Source of the DNA: an uncultured Acidimicrobiales bacterium
Lineage (GTDB): Bacteria; Actinomycetota; Acidimicrobiia; Acidimicrobiales; SZUA-35
NCBI GenBank assembly: GCA_937997485.1
Contig: CALKTH010000046.1
Coordinates: 60,047 to 124,046, forward strand
Length of the DNA: 64,000 nucleotides
Direction: 5' to 3'
In this document: positions 40,672 to 48,399 of the stretch, one piece after another
Position numbering within the stretch: the first letter of the stretch is position 1
Layout of the letters: every line of letters begins with the position of its first letter
The notes under the pieces: generated by a model
Told to the model about the DNA's origin: nothing
Databases searched by the model: none
The model's input: the letters and a program-made list of their open reading frames with translations, nothing else
Position numbers and translations under genes: made by a program

Positions 40672-41319
40672 GTGGATCTTGCCCGTATGCGACATGAGTA
40701 CGAGACGAACGGCCTGGCGGAGTCAGATCTCGTTTCCGACCCAATCGTTCAGTTCCGGCGATGGCTCGATGAGGCCATCGCGGCCGAGGTCGAGGAACCG
40801 AACGCCATGGTTATCTCGACGGTGGACGTCAACGGAGTTCCCTGGGCCCGACACGTGCTTCTGAAGGGAGTTTCCGCTGGCGATGACGGGCGCGAAGGCC
40901 TGGAGTTCTACACGAACTACCAGAGTGACAAGGGCAGCCAACTCGCAGCCCAGCCGTATGCCGCGCTCACCTTCCCCTGGCTCGCCCTGCACCGCCAGGT
41001 GTGCATCACCGGCTCGGTCGAGAAGCTCACCGACGCCGAGTCGGATGCCTATTTCGACGTGCGACCACGGGGTTCGCAGCTCGGTGCCTGGGTGTCTGAA
41101 CAGAGTTCTGTCATTGCCAACCGTTCCGAGTTGGACCGACGACAGGCTGAGTTCGAGGCCCGATTCCGAGACTCCGTCCCCCGCCCTCCCCACTGGGGCG
41201 GCTATCGGGTGGTGCCGGACATGGTCGAGTTCTGGCAGGGTCGACCGAGCAGACTGCACGACCGTCTCCGCTACATCCGCAACGGGGACGAGTGGACGGT
41301 CGAACGGCGGGCGCCCTGA
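40672..41319 (+). CDS. pdxH: Pyridoxamine 5'-phosphate oxidase
   Basis: PdxH oxidises pyridoxamine or pyridoxine 5'-phosphate to PLP using FMN. Conserved parts are DPIVQFRRWLDEAI, NAMVISTVDVNGVPWARHVLLKG, FYTNYQSDKGSQLAAQP, and the C-terminal VEFWQGRPSRLHDRLRY. The start is taken as GTG at 40672, giving the typical opening DLARMRHEYE; ATG at 40687 is the alternative. Length about 215 residues is normal. PLP is needed by HemL in this window. Confidence 0.94.
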   Translation: MDLARMRHEYETNGLAESDLVSDPIVQFRRWLDEAIAAEVEEPNAMVISTVDVNGVPWARHVLLKGVSAGDDGREGLEFYTNYQSDKGSQLAAQPYAALTFPWLALHRQVCITGSVEKLTDAESDAYFDVRPRGSQLGAWVSEQSSVIANRSELDRRQAEFEARFRDSVPRPPHWGGYRVVPDMVEFWQGRPSRLHDRLRYIRNGDEWTVERRAP

Positions 41320-41389
41320 CCGGAGTCGGTGCTCAGGCAGGGGAGCGCCTGAACGGATTCAGCTGACCTTGAGGGCGTGGCCGGAGACC

Positions 41390-42352
41390 TCAGGTTGGGG
41401 TCGCGTCTGACGCGGGAGTCTCGTCGAATGCGGCCGTCACGTCGTCATACGTGAGATCGGACTTGGCGATTCGAGCCTGAGTTGCGGCGATGCGCTCGTT
41501 ACGATCCCGCTTGGTTTCAACGGCCGCGTGCCGAGCGAAGATCCCGACGATGATCACCCACAACACCAGACCACCGAACAGCTTCATGATCGCGCCAGCA
41601 GCCTGCTGGTCGGTGAAGATGTCGATGCCGAACAGGCGAGCGGGAATGTCGTAGTGGGGATACACCACTCCTTCGGCGAAGAGGAGCCAACCGCTGGGCA
41701 CCGTGGGCAGGATCGACATGCTGAACAGGTAGATGCACTGCTGAATGGAACCCAGACGCCACTCCCTGATCGGGCTGACGACCGGCTGCCACATGAGCAA
41801 ACCGGAAGCAAAGATCATGAGATGCAGGGCGAAATGGAATGGCCCATTGTCGGCTGAAACCTGCACCACTCGGGACCAGTGCAGGATCAGGGTGAGAGCG
41901 TTGAACGTGACACCAGCGATGAGCGGCTTCGATGCGGTGCGGAACCACTGCCACAACCGCGACTTCGGGTCGATGACCAGTTCGAGCAGCCAGCGGGGCG
42001 TGGCCAGCACAAAACATGCGGGCAGCAGCATAGAGAGCAGGAGATGCTGGAGCATGTGCACCGAGTAGAGGTAGGTCTCGGCCACATCGTGGACCGGCCA
42101 GTCTGAGGCGAGCCAGACCCCAACCAGGCCGAGCACGTAGAAGAATTTCTGCTTCGACGTGATGCCTTCGTACCCGGCCGCGATGGCCTTGGGCTGAAGG
42201 ATCTTGGTGGCGTACCAGGCGATGGCGATCGCGCTGACGACAAGAAACCAGACTTCGGGATGAGCCTTCCACGGCACCGAGGTGGTGCGAAAGGTGTTAT
42301 CGACTTGAGCGAAGACGCCGAACGCCTCAGCAGGAACCGATGCGCTGAGCAT
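41390..42352 (-). CDS. ctaG: CtaG-type cytochrome c oxidase assembly protein
   Basis: A polytopic protein of the caa3_CtaG family (320 residues, about seven helices), which helps copper insertion or assembly of haem-copper oxidases. Family marks are SDWPVHDVAETYLYSVHMLQHLLL with paired histidines, and the later FHFALHLMIFASGLLMWQPV. The soluble C-terminus (about 280-320) is charged and variable. It is the last gene of the oxidase run, 14 bp after subunit IV. Confidence 0.92.
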   Translation of the reverse strand: MLSASVPAEAFGVFAQVDNTFRTTSVPWKAHPEVWFLVVSAIAIAWYATKILQPKAIAAGYEGITSKQKFFYVLGLVGVWLASDWPVHDVAETYLYSVHMLQHLLLSMLLPACFVLATPRWLLELVIDPKSRLWQWFRTASKPLIAGVTFNALTLILHWSRVVQVSADNGPFHFALHLMIFASGLLMWQPVVSPIREWRLGSIQQCIYLFSMSILPTVPSGWLLFAEGVVYPHYDIPARLFGIDIFTDQQAAGAIMKLFGGLVLWVIIVGIFARHAAVETKRDRNERIAATQARIAKSDLTYDDVTAAFDETPASDATPT

Positions 42353-42365
42353 CAGGTCACCTCAA

Positions 42366-42716
42366 TCAGATTTGCCAGTCAAAGGATGCGAAGACGACGA
42401 AGTACACGGCAACAGCCAGGACCAACCCAAACGCGAACAGGATGGTGAAGTAGCGCCCGTTGAGAATCGAGAGGTCGTACTTGAGGTGCATGAACCAGCC
42501 AGCCACGAGCACGAACTTCACGAGCATCATGACAATGAGCGGAACAACCAATGCGGGGCCCGAGAGCCCGAGGTAGCTCCAGAGCACCTCGACCGCAGTG
42601 AGCACGGCCAGGATGGCGAAGATCTTCCAGTAAGCGGCCTCGGTGGGGTGATCGTGTTCACCGTGGGCGTGGTCGTCGTGTGAGACCGGTGCGTCTGAAA
42701 CTGCGGAGTCAGCCAT
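42366..42716 (-). CDS. ctaF: Cytochrome c oxidase subunit IV
   Basis: A 116-residue small oxidase subunit. A His/Asp-rich N-terminus (SHDDHAHGEHDHPTEAAYWK) is followed by three membrane helices, with FVLVAGWFMHLKYD in the middle, typical of bacterial COX IV. The ATG at 42716 is chosen; the frame is open for another 24 codons inside the ctaE start region. The His-rich tip could bind metal. It is 12 bp downstream of ctaE. Confidence 0.9.
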   Translation of the reverse strand: MADSAVSDAPVSHDDHAHGEHDHPTEAAYWKIFAILAVLTAVEVLWSYLGLSGPALVVPLIVMMLVKFVLVAGWFMHLKYDLSILNGRYFTILFAFGLVLAVAVYFVVFASFDWQI

Positions 42717-42727
42717 ATCGAGAAGCC

Positions 42728-43555
42728 TTAGGGAATCAGGTAGACGATCGTGAAGATGAGCACCCACACGACATCGACGAAGTGCCAATACAGACCGACA
42801 AGTTCGACGGTCTCGGCCCGGTCAGAGTTGAGCTTTCCTCGGAAGGACAAGATGAGCAGCGCCATCAGCATCACGATGCCGCCGGTCACGTGCACGCCGT
42901 GGAAGCCAGTGAGGGTGTAGAAGGCGGAGCCGAAGAGGCTGCCGCCGAAGGTCAGACCCTCACGGAAGAAGATTGTGAACTCGGCGATCTGACCGCCGAT
43001 GAAGATCGATCCCATGGTGGCCGTGGCGGCGAGCCAGATGCGCTGGTTCTTGTAGTCGCCCTCTTCGGTGGCCTTGTGGGCCAGCACCATAGCGAGCGAG
43101 CTCATCAGCAGAACGAAGGAGCTGAAGGAGGTGAAGGGAATGTCGAAGATCGGCTCAACCGAAGCCTCAGCCGCCATTTCCTGGAAAATCTCACCGACGT
43201 TCTCAATCGAGCCGCGGGTGCCATCGGGGAGCGCCTCGACGGCTTCTTCGCCCATGAGGCCTTCGATGACGTTCGGGTTGCCAGCGACGAGCTCGGTGAG
43301 GAATCGGGTCTTCGAGAGCAGGTAGGTGCTGATCAGGGCGCCGAAGAGCAAGCACTCCGAGCCGAGAAACAGCCACATGGCCAGCTTCATGTTTGACAGG
43401 CCGAGCGACGTGGCGTGATCGTCGTGCTCGTCCGCTCCGTGATCGCCAGCATTGTTGGCGGTGGGGGCGTCGAGGTCCGCTGCGGCATCTGCGGCCGCTG
43501 CGTCGAGATCCTCGACGTCGAGACCGGTGTCTGAAGGGGTTGCGGTATCAGTCAT
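42728..43555 (-). CDS. ctaE: Cytochrome c oxidase subunit III
   Basis: Seven-helix haem-copper oxidase subunit III, 275 residues. An acidic N-terminus of about 50 residues precedes KLAMWLFLGSECLLFGALISTY. Later come FTLTGFHGVHVTGGIVMLM-like residues (YTLTGFHGVHVTGG here) and the C-terminal GLYWHFVDVVWVLIFTIVYL, the strongest family signature. It shares 1 bp with ctaD. Confidence 0.95.
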   Translation of the reverse strand: MTDTATPSDTGLDVEDLDAAAADAAADLDAPTANNAGDHGADEHDDHATSLGLSNMKLAMWLFLGSECLLFGALISTYLLSKTRFLTELVAGNPNVIEGLMGEEAVEALPDGTRGSIENVGEIFQEMAAEASVEPIFDIPFTSFSSFVLLMSSLAMVLAHKATEEGDYKNQRIWLAATATMGSIFIGGQIAEFTIFFREGLTFGGSLFGSAFYTLTGFHGVHVTGGIVMLMALLILSFRGKLNSDRAETVELVGLYWHFVDVVWVLIFTIVYLIP

Positions 43556-45531
43556 CAGTGTGCTCCGACGAGTTCATGATCGTCAGCGTCGTGGCCGTGG
43601 CCGTGATCGTCGATGTCGAGGTCATCAGCGGGCTCGAGGGCCCAACCGAAGAGTCCGGCTGTCATCATCAGCAGGCCAGGGACCAGCAGCCACAGGCTGA
43701 AGATCACGCCGTAGCCAATGACCGGCATGGAAGCTGAGAGGAAGATCGGCCAGTAGGACGGAGCGGGAAGGTGCACGCCTTCGCCATTGCCAGGCTGAGC
43801 CAGCTCGGCGCCCGTGGCAACTCGCTTGAGCTTGCCGTGCTCGACCTCGTTGTACTTCTGGTGCCAGAAGTCGTCGAGGGCCGTGACCTGCGGGGTCACG
43901 TCGAAGTTGTGCTCCGGGGCAGGCGACTGAATCGCCCACTCGAGCGTGCGACCGTCCCACGGATCCGGACCGACGTCGGGGCGACCCTCTGCCTTCCACG
44001 CTCGGTACGAGATGAAGGCATTGACGAGAACCCAGAGGGTGCCGATGGCGAGAATGAAGGAGCCGATCGAGGCGACGAAGTTCCAGAGATTGAATCCCAT
44101 GGCGTCGTCGTAGGTGTGCATGCGGCGAGGCATGCCCTGAAGACCGAGGATGTGCATCGGGCCGAAGGTGAGGTTGAAGCCGAGCACCATCGCCCAGAAG
44201 TTGAACTTGCCGTGGCCCTCGTTCAGCTTGTAGCCGAAGGCCTTTGGCCACCAGAAGTACAGGCCCGAGATGAAACCGAAGAGCGCGCCACCGAAGAGCA
44301 CATAGTGGAAGTGAGCCACGATGTAGTAGGTGTCGGTCTGCTGCGTGTCGGACGGGGCGATGGCGTGGGACACGCCGGAGATGCCACCGATGGTGAACTG
44401 CGTGACCAGGCCGATGGCGAAGAGCATGGCCGTGTTCAGCGTGAGCTTGCCGCCCCAGAGGGTGGCGAGCCAGTTGAGCACCTTCACACCGGTCGGCACG
44501 GCAATGAACATCGTGGCGAAGGAGAAGGCGGAAACGCTCAGCGGGCCGAGGCCAGACACGAACATATGGTGAGCCCACACGCCCCAGCCCATGAACCCGA
44601 TCGCCACACCGGAGAAGACCATGAAGGGGTAGCCGAAGATCGGCTTGCGGGCGAAGGTCGGGATGACCTCGGACACGATGCCGAACGCCGGAAGGATCAT
44701 CAGGTACACCTCGGGGTGTCCGAAGATCCAGAAGAGGTGCTGCCACAGGAGCGGGTCAGCACCGAGATCGACCGCAAAGAAGCTAGCGCCGAAGTTGCGA
44801 TCCATCAGGAGCAGGATCTGAGCAACGGTGAGCACCGGGATGGCGAAGAGGAGGAGGAACTGGGTGACGAGCGTCATCCAGACGAAGACCGGCATCCGCA
44901 TGAGGGTCATGCCCGGTGCCCGCATGTTCAACACAGTGGTGATCAGGTTGACCGCACCGGTCAGCGAGCCGATGCCGGCGATGAGCAGGCCGACGTTCCA
45001 GAAATCGATGCCGTGTGAGGGGGAGTAGATGATGCCGTTGTTCGGGGCGTAGTTGAACCAGCCGCCGTTAGCGCCACCACCCAAGAACCAGCTGGTGTTC
45101 AGCATCAGGCCACCGAAGAGGAAGACCCAGAAACTGAAGGCGTTGATTCGAGGGAACGCCACGTCTCGTGCGCCCACTTGCAATGGAAGGAGATAGTTGG
45201 CGAACGCAGCACCGATCGGCATCACGACGAGGAACACCATCACGGTGCCGTGCATCGTGAAGGCCTGGTTGTAGGCGTCAGCGCTCAAGAAACTGCTGTT
45301 CGGGGTGGCCAGCTGAATACGCAGTGCCAGCGCCGCTGCTCCACCGATGAGCAAGAAGAACATCGCGGCCGAGCCGTACATGATGCCGATCTTCTTGTGG
45401 TCGACCGTGGTCAGCCAGTCCTTCAGACCGGTGACGGCTCGGGGGCGTGCAAACACTCCAAGCGGGTTGGAGGCGCGGTTGGCGGATTCGCCGACCGGAA
45501 GCGCCATGGGGTTGTTCTCGATGACAGCCAT
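43555..45531 (-). CDS. ctaD: Cytochrome c oxidase subunit I (catalytic)
   Basis: The catalytic haem-copper subunit, 658 residues. All metal ligands are present: low-spin haem H94 and H409, high-spin haem H407, and CuB H272, H321 and H322, with the crosslinked Tyr at Y276 (HPEVY). These place it in the A-type oxidase family. A C-terminal extension (about 560-658) with two more helices ends in a His/Asp-rich tail (DDHGHGHDADDHE). It lies 11 bp downstream of ctaC. Haem A is supplied by CtaB and CtaA encoded nearby. Confidence 0.97.
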   Translation of the reverse strand: MAVIENNPMALPVGESANRASNPLGVFARPRAVTGLKDWLTTVDHKKIGIMYGSAAMFFLLIGGAAALALRIQLATPNSSFLSADAYNQAFTMHGTVMVFLVVMPIGAAFANYLLPLQVGARDVAFPRINAFSFWVFLFGGLMLNTSWFLGGGANGGWFNYAPNNGIIYSPSHGIDFWNVGLLIAGIGSLTGAVNLITTVLNMRAPGMTLMRMPVFVWMTLVTQFLLLFAIPVLTVAQILLLMDRNFGASFFAVDLGADPLLWQHLFWIFGHPEVYLMILPAFGIVSEVIPTFARKPIFGYPFMVFSGVAIGFMGWGVWAHHMFVSGLGPLSVSAFSFATMFIAVPTGVKVLNWLATLWGGKLTLNTAMLFAIGLVTQFTIGGISGVSHAIAPSDTQQTDTYYIVAHFHYVLFGGALFGFISGLYFWWPKAFGYKLNEGHGKFNFWAMVLGFNLTFGPMHILGLQGMPRRMHTYDDAMGFNLWNFVASIGSFILAIGTLWVLVNAFISYRAWKAEGRPDVGPDPWDGRTLEWAIQSPAPEHNFDVTPQVTALDDFWHQKYNEVEHGKLKRVATGAELAQPGNGEGVHLPAPSYWPIFLSASMPVIGYGVIFSLWLLVPGLLMMTAGLFGWALEPADDLDIDDHGHGHDADDHELVGAH

Positions 45532-45542
45532 CAGATTCCTGC

Positions 45543-46859
45543 TCAGTCCAGGGTCTCGAGGTATGCGACGAGCGCCTCGAGATCTTCTTCGGTCAACTGG
45601 GGGAAGGCCGGCATGCCCAGGAGGTTGTCCGGGTCCATGGCCTTCATGCTTGGAGCGTTACTGATCCAGCGACGGAGCTGGACTTCGTTGAGCTGAAGGC
45701 CGCTTTCGCCGAGCTCGGTGTAGGGGATGTCGTTTGCGGGGTCGTCGTCGGTAAGACCCAGCTTGGTGAAGAGGTCGTCGTCGTCAGCGTCGACACCTCG
45801 GTACTGGCTGAAGATGGCGCCGGCGAACACGGTGCGGCTGGCGAAGTGGGTGAGGTTCGGAGCGGCTCGGGCGGCGAGGCTGGCTTCGAAGTCTTGGCCG
45901 TAGTCGAACGCTACGTCGTCAGGATCGTTCTCGTCCTCGGTGACGACGTGGCAGCTTGCGCAGTTGTTCTGGAAGAGCTGACGGCCTTCCCAAGCCAGAT
46001 GATCTGCTTCTTCGTTCGGAATGTCGGCCGGAGCGGTTTGCTCGGCAAGCCAATCCTGGAACTCGGCCGGCGTGAGCGCCACGGCGCTCATGCGCATCCG
46101 AGCGTGCGACAAGCCGCAGTACTCGGTGCACCAGCCGTTGTACTCGCCGGGCGCATCGGCCTCGATGTTCCAGGTGTGGATGCGTCCGGGAACGGCGTCA
46201 CGCTTGCCGTTGAGGCGGGGGATCCAGTAGCTGTGGATGACGTCTCGGCTGGTGATGATGAGGTCGACCTGCTCGCCGGTCGGAATCACCAGCTGGTTGG
46301 CGACCACGAGGTCGTCATCGTCGAGCGCAATCTCGAGCGGCCATTCCTTGTCGGTGTCGTCAACGACCCCGTCGCCGTTCACGTCTTCGAAGAAGCCGTT
46401 GCAGTTCGTGTCGTACCGGTATTCCCACCACCACTGCTGGCCGATGACCATGACGTCGAGCGGACCGTCGCACAGCGTGGTGGAGTCGGCGTTGCGCTCA
46501 TCGTTGGTTTCTTCAAGGCTCCAGATCGTGATGATCGTGGGGATCGAGATCACAGCAAGGATCACGGCGGGGACTGCGGTCCAACCCCACTCCAACTTCG
46601 GGTTGCCGTGGACTTGTTCGGGCAGATCGTCCGGATCGAAGTCTTCCGGAGCGACGCGGTTCTTGATCGTGAGGGCGATGCCGCCGAAGACGACCAGCAC
46701 GAAGACCAGCGCCATGATGCCCCAGATCCAGGGGTACATGAGGTCGTTGAGCTGCTTGGCCCGCGGACCGCGATCTTCGAAGGTGTTGAGCGGCTTGTCG
46801 TCGGCACAGGCCGAGAGGAACAAGCCCAGCGCAGCAATGGCGAGCGAGCGCTTCATCAT
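45543..46859 (-). CDS. ctaC: Cytochrome c oxidase subunit II with fused cytochrome c domain (caa3 type)
   Basis: A lipoprotein-type signal (lipobox LSAC, C18 in this numbering) is followed by the subunit II membrane helices and a cupredoxin domain. The CuA ligands lie in WCTEYCGLSHARM and an upstream His in DVIHSYWIP. The C-terminal part has a haem c site, NCASCHVV, and a probable Met ligand further on (MKAMDPDNLLGMPAF). This is a caa3-type fusion, so electrons can come directly from membrane cytochromes. I start at ATG 46859, which gives the lipoprotein signal; upstream frame would run through the Rex operator. Confidence 0.95.
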   Translation of the reverse strand: MMKRSLAIAALGLFLSACADDKPLNTFEDRGPRAKQLNDLMYPWIWGIMALVFVLVVFGGIALTIKNRVAPEDFDPDDLPEQVHGNPKLEWGWTAVPAVILAVISIPTIITIWSLEETNDERNADSTTLCDGPLDVMVIGQQWWWEYRYDTNCNGFFEDVNGDGVVDDTDKEWPLEIALDDDDLVVANQLVIPTGEQVDLIITSRDVIHSYWIPRLNGKRDAVPGRIHTWNIEADAPGEYNGWCTEYCGLSHARMRMSAVALTPAEFQDWLAEQTAPADIPNEEADHLAWEGRQLFQNNCASCHVVTEDENDPDDVAFDYGQDFEASLAARAAPNLTHFASRTVFAGAIFSQYRGVDADDDDLFTKLGLTDDDPANDIPYTELGESGLQLNEVQLRRWISNAPSMKAMDPDNLLGMPAFPQLTEEDLEALVAYLETLD

Positions 46860-46875
46860 GGGAGTCGGGCGGAGA

Positions 46876-46893
46876 TTGTGCATCAGTTCACAA
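46876..46893. promoter_or_regulatory. Rex operator before ctaC
   Basis: TTGTGCATCAGTTCACAA matches TTGTGAA-N4-TTCACAA at 13 of the 14 defined positions. It ends 16 bp before the ctaC ATG. Read on the minus strand it has the same arm variant (TGCACAA) as the site at 2224, which supports both. The short distance to the start suggests a short or absent 5' leader. Confidence 0.82.
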
Positions 46894-46982
46894 GGTTGGT
46901 CGGGCGGACGAGGCGGTGCCAAGTCGGCTGCGGAGTGCGAGTGTCACAAACAGGTCAGAGCGAGCAGAGGTGATGACGAGCA

Positions 46983-47777
46983 TCAACCTTCAGTCTCGCT
47001 CTCGGAGTGGTCTTCGGAATGATCTTCGGAGTGTTCTTCACCGTGATGGAGTTCGCGCTCGCCGAGGGCTGCGCCAACGATGCCACCGCCCAGAACGAGC
47101 AGCGCGCCAAGAGCCACGATGCCGGAGACGATCGACCGGGAGAGGTCCACCTTCGACATGAGCACTGCGGCGCCGAACACGAAGACCGTGAAGATGGAAC
47201 CAAAGACGACGGCTCCGGTGGCGGACGCAGCAAGGAAGACACGGGATGCACCAACCGCCACAACGGCGATTCCCAGCATGCCCAACATCGGGATCTCCAG
47301 CGGACCGCCGACGCGGTCACGCACGACTCGGTTGACCTCGGCGTCGCCGGTGGCCCGGTCGGACCAGGCCAGCAGCAGCCACATCATGGCGACAACGCCG
47401 AGGATGCCGATCCCGAGGATGTAGAAGACGGGGCTGAGTGCCAATCCAACGATGAGCGCACCGACCCCGAATCCAGCGATCGGGCCCCAGTAGCTGACGT
47501 CGGCAGGCGGTCGGACCGCAGGAACGGCGTCGACGCCGGCCCGCTGAGCCATGATTTCGGCATCGCCGTCACGAACGATCACGAGCACGAGACCCATGAT
47601 GAAGGCGGCAACAGCGGCGAAGACGAGGACGCCGTAACCGACGTGGTCACCAACACCGCCCTTGTAGCCGAGGCTGATCACGCCAAGGCCACCACCGGTG
47701 ACCAGGCCGTAGACCACGGCCGCCAGAAGCGAACCGAAGCTGATGCCGAAGAAGAACTTGGAACCCCAGGTGAACAT
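46983..47777 (-). CDS. Polytopic membrane protein with acidic His-containing tail
   Basis: I do not recognise the family. The 264-residue protein has about seven hydrophobic helices and ends in a repetitive tail, HHGEEHSEDHSEDHSESETEG, here described by its last 21 residues in two parts: HHGEEHSEDH and SEDHSESETEG. The tail could bind Cu, Zn or Ni. It follows the subunit III-like gene by 10 bp and precedes ctaC by 123 bp, so it is part of a three-gene unit with the ligand-less subunit I homologue. The protein has no redox motif. Its likely role is as a structural or metallochaperone part of that module. Confidence 0.8.
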   Translation of the reverse strand: MFTWGSKFFFGISFGSLLAAVVYGLVTGGGLGVISLGYKGGVGDHVGYGVLVFAAVAAFIMGLVLVIVRDGDAEIMAQRAGVDAVPAVRPPADVSYWGPIAGFGVGALIVGLALSPVFYILGIGILGVVAMMWLLLAWSDRATGDAEVNRVVRDRVGGPLEIPMLGMLGIAVVAVGASRVFLAASATGAVVFGSIFTVFVFGAAVLMSKVDLSRSIVSGIVALGALLVLGGGIVGAALGERELHHGEEHSEDHSEDHSESETEG

Positions 47778-47787
47778 CGAATCCGTC

Positions 47788-48399
47788 CTACTTGGTGATG
47801 TAGATCGCGAGCCAGACGATCATGTAGAGGAACACGCCGACGTACCAGAACATGGCAGCGGCGTAGATGCCTTCGCGGTCACGAGCGCTGTAGTCGCCGC
47901 CCAGTGTTCGAATGCCCATGAAGGCAACGAACAACATGGCAATCGCCATGTACACCACGTGGGCGCCAATGACGGCGTAGATCAGCGAGGCTCGGGAGTC
48001 TGAGGCGGCGCCCAGGTTCATGATCTCGAGCAGGAACATCGTTTGGGCGATGTAGCCGAAGCCCATCAGCACGATCAGTCCCAGGGCGATGTGCATGTTC
48101 GATCGATCGTCAACGCCGAGCGAGTACGTGGCCCAGACCATGATGAGGATGGAGAACCACAGGGTCAGCATCATCATGTTTGGCTGGGTCAGCGGAATGG
48201 TCACGCCAGACGGCAGCCACGTTTCGCCGCTCTGAATGACGTCTTGCCGCACAGCGGCGTAGAAGGCAACGAGGCTGCCGAGGCCCATGATCGCTGAGAT
48301 GCAGGCAAGCGCCGTACCGATCAGCAACACGCGAGGCCGGGCCGGTGTGGGGGCGGCGACGTTGTCGGGGATCTTGCGATAGACGGTGATGTCAGTCAT
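47788..48399 (-). CDS. Second subunit III-like protein
   Basis: A 203-residue protein with five to six membrane helices that resembles the haem-copper oxidase subunit III family in its C-terminal half: IYAVIGAHVVYMAIAMLFVAF and AAMFWYVGVFLYMIVWLAIY, matching the FHGVHVTGG and YWHFVDVVWVLI segments of ctaE by position. The N-terminal two helices carry different sequence. It shares 1 bp (TGATG) with the ligand-less subunit I gene and is probably its partner. Confidence 0.78.
   Translation of the reverse strand: MTDITVYRKIPDNVAAPTPARPRVLLIGTALACISAIMGLGSLVAFYAAVRQDVIQSGETWLPSGVTIPLTQPNMMMLTLWFSILIMVWATYSLGVDDRSNMHIALGLIVLMGFGYIAQTMFLLEIMNLGAASDSRASLIYAVIGAHVVYMAIAMLFVAFMGIRTLGGDYSARDREGIYAAAMFWYVGVFLYMIVWLAIYITK

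Noticed and set aside
41320..41389. Bidirectional terminator between pdxH and ctaG
   Set aside because: TCAGGC/GCCTGA and CCTTGAGG/CCTCAGG pairings are short and imperfect; not strong enough to list.
43771..45018. A 415-codon plus-strand frame opposite ctaD
   Set aside because: ctaD has all catalytic ligands on the other strand; this frame is highly charged and without homology.
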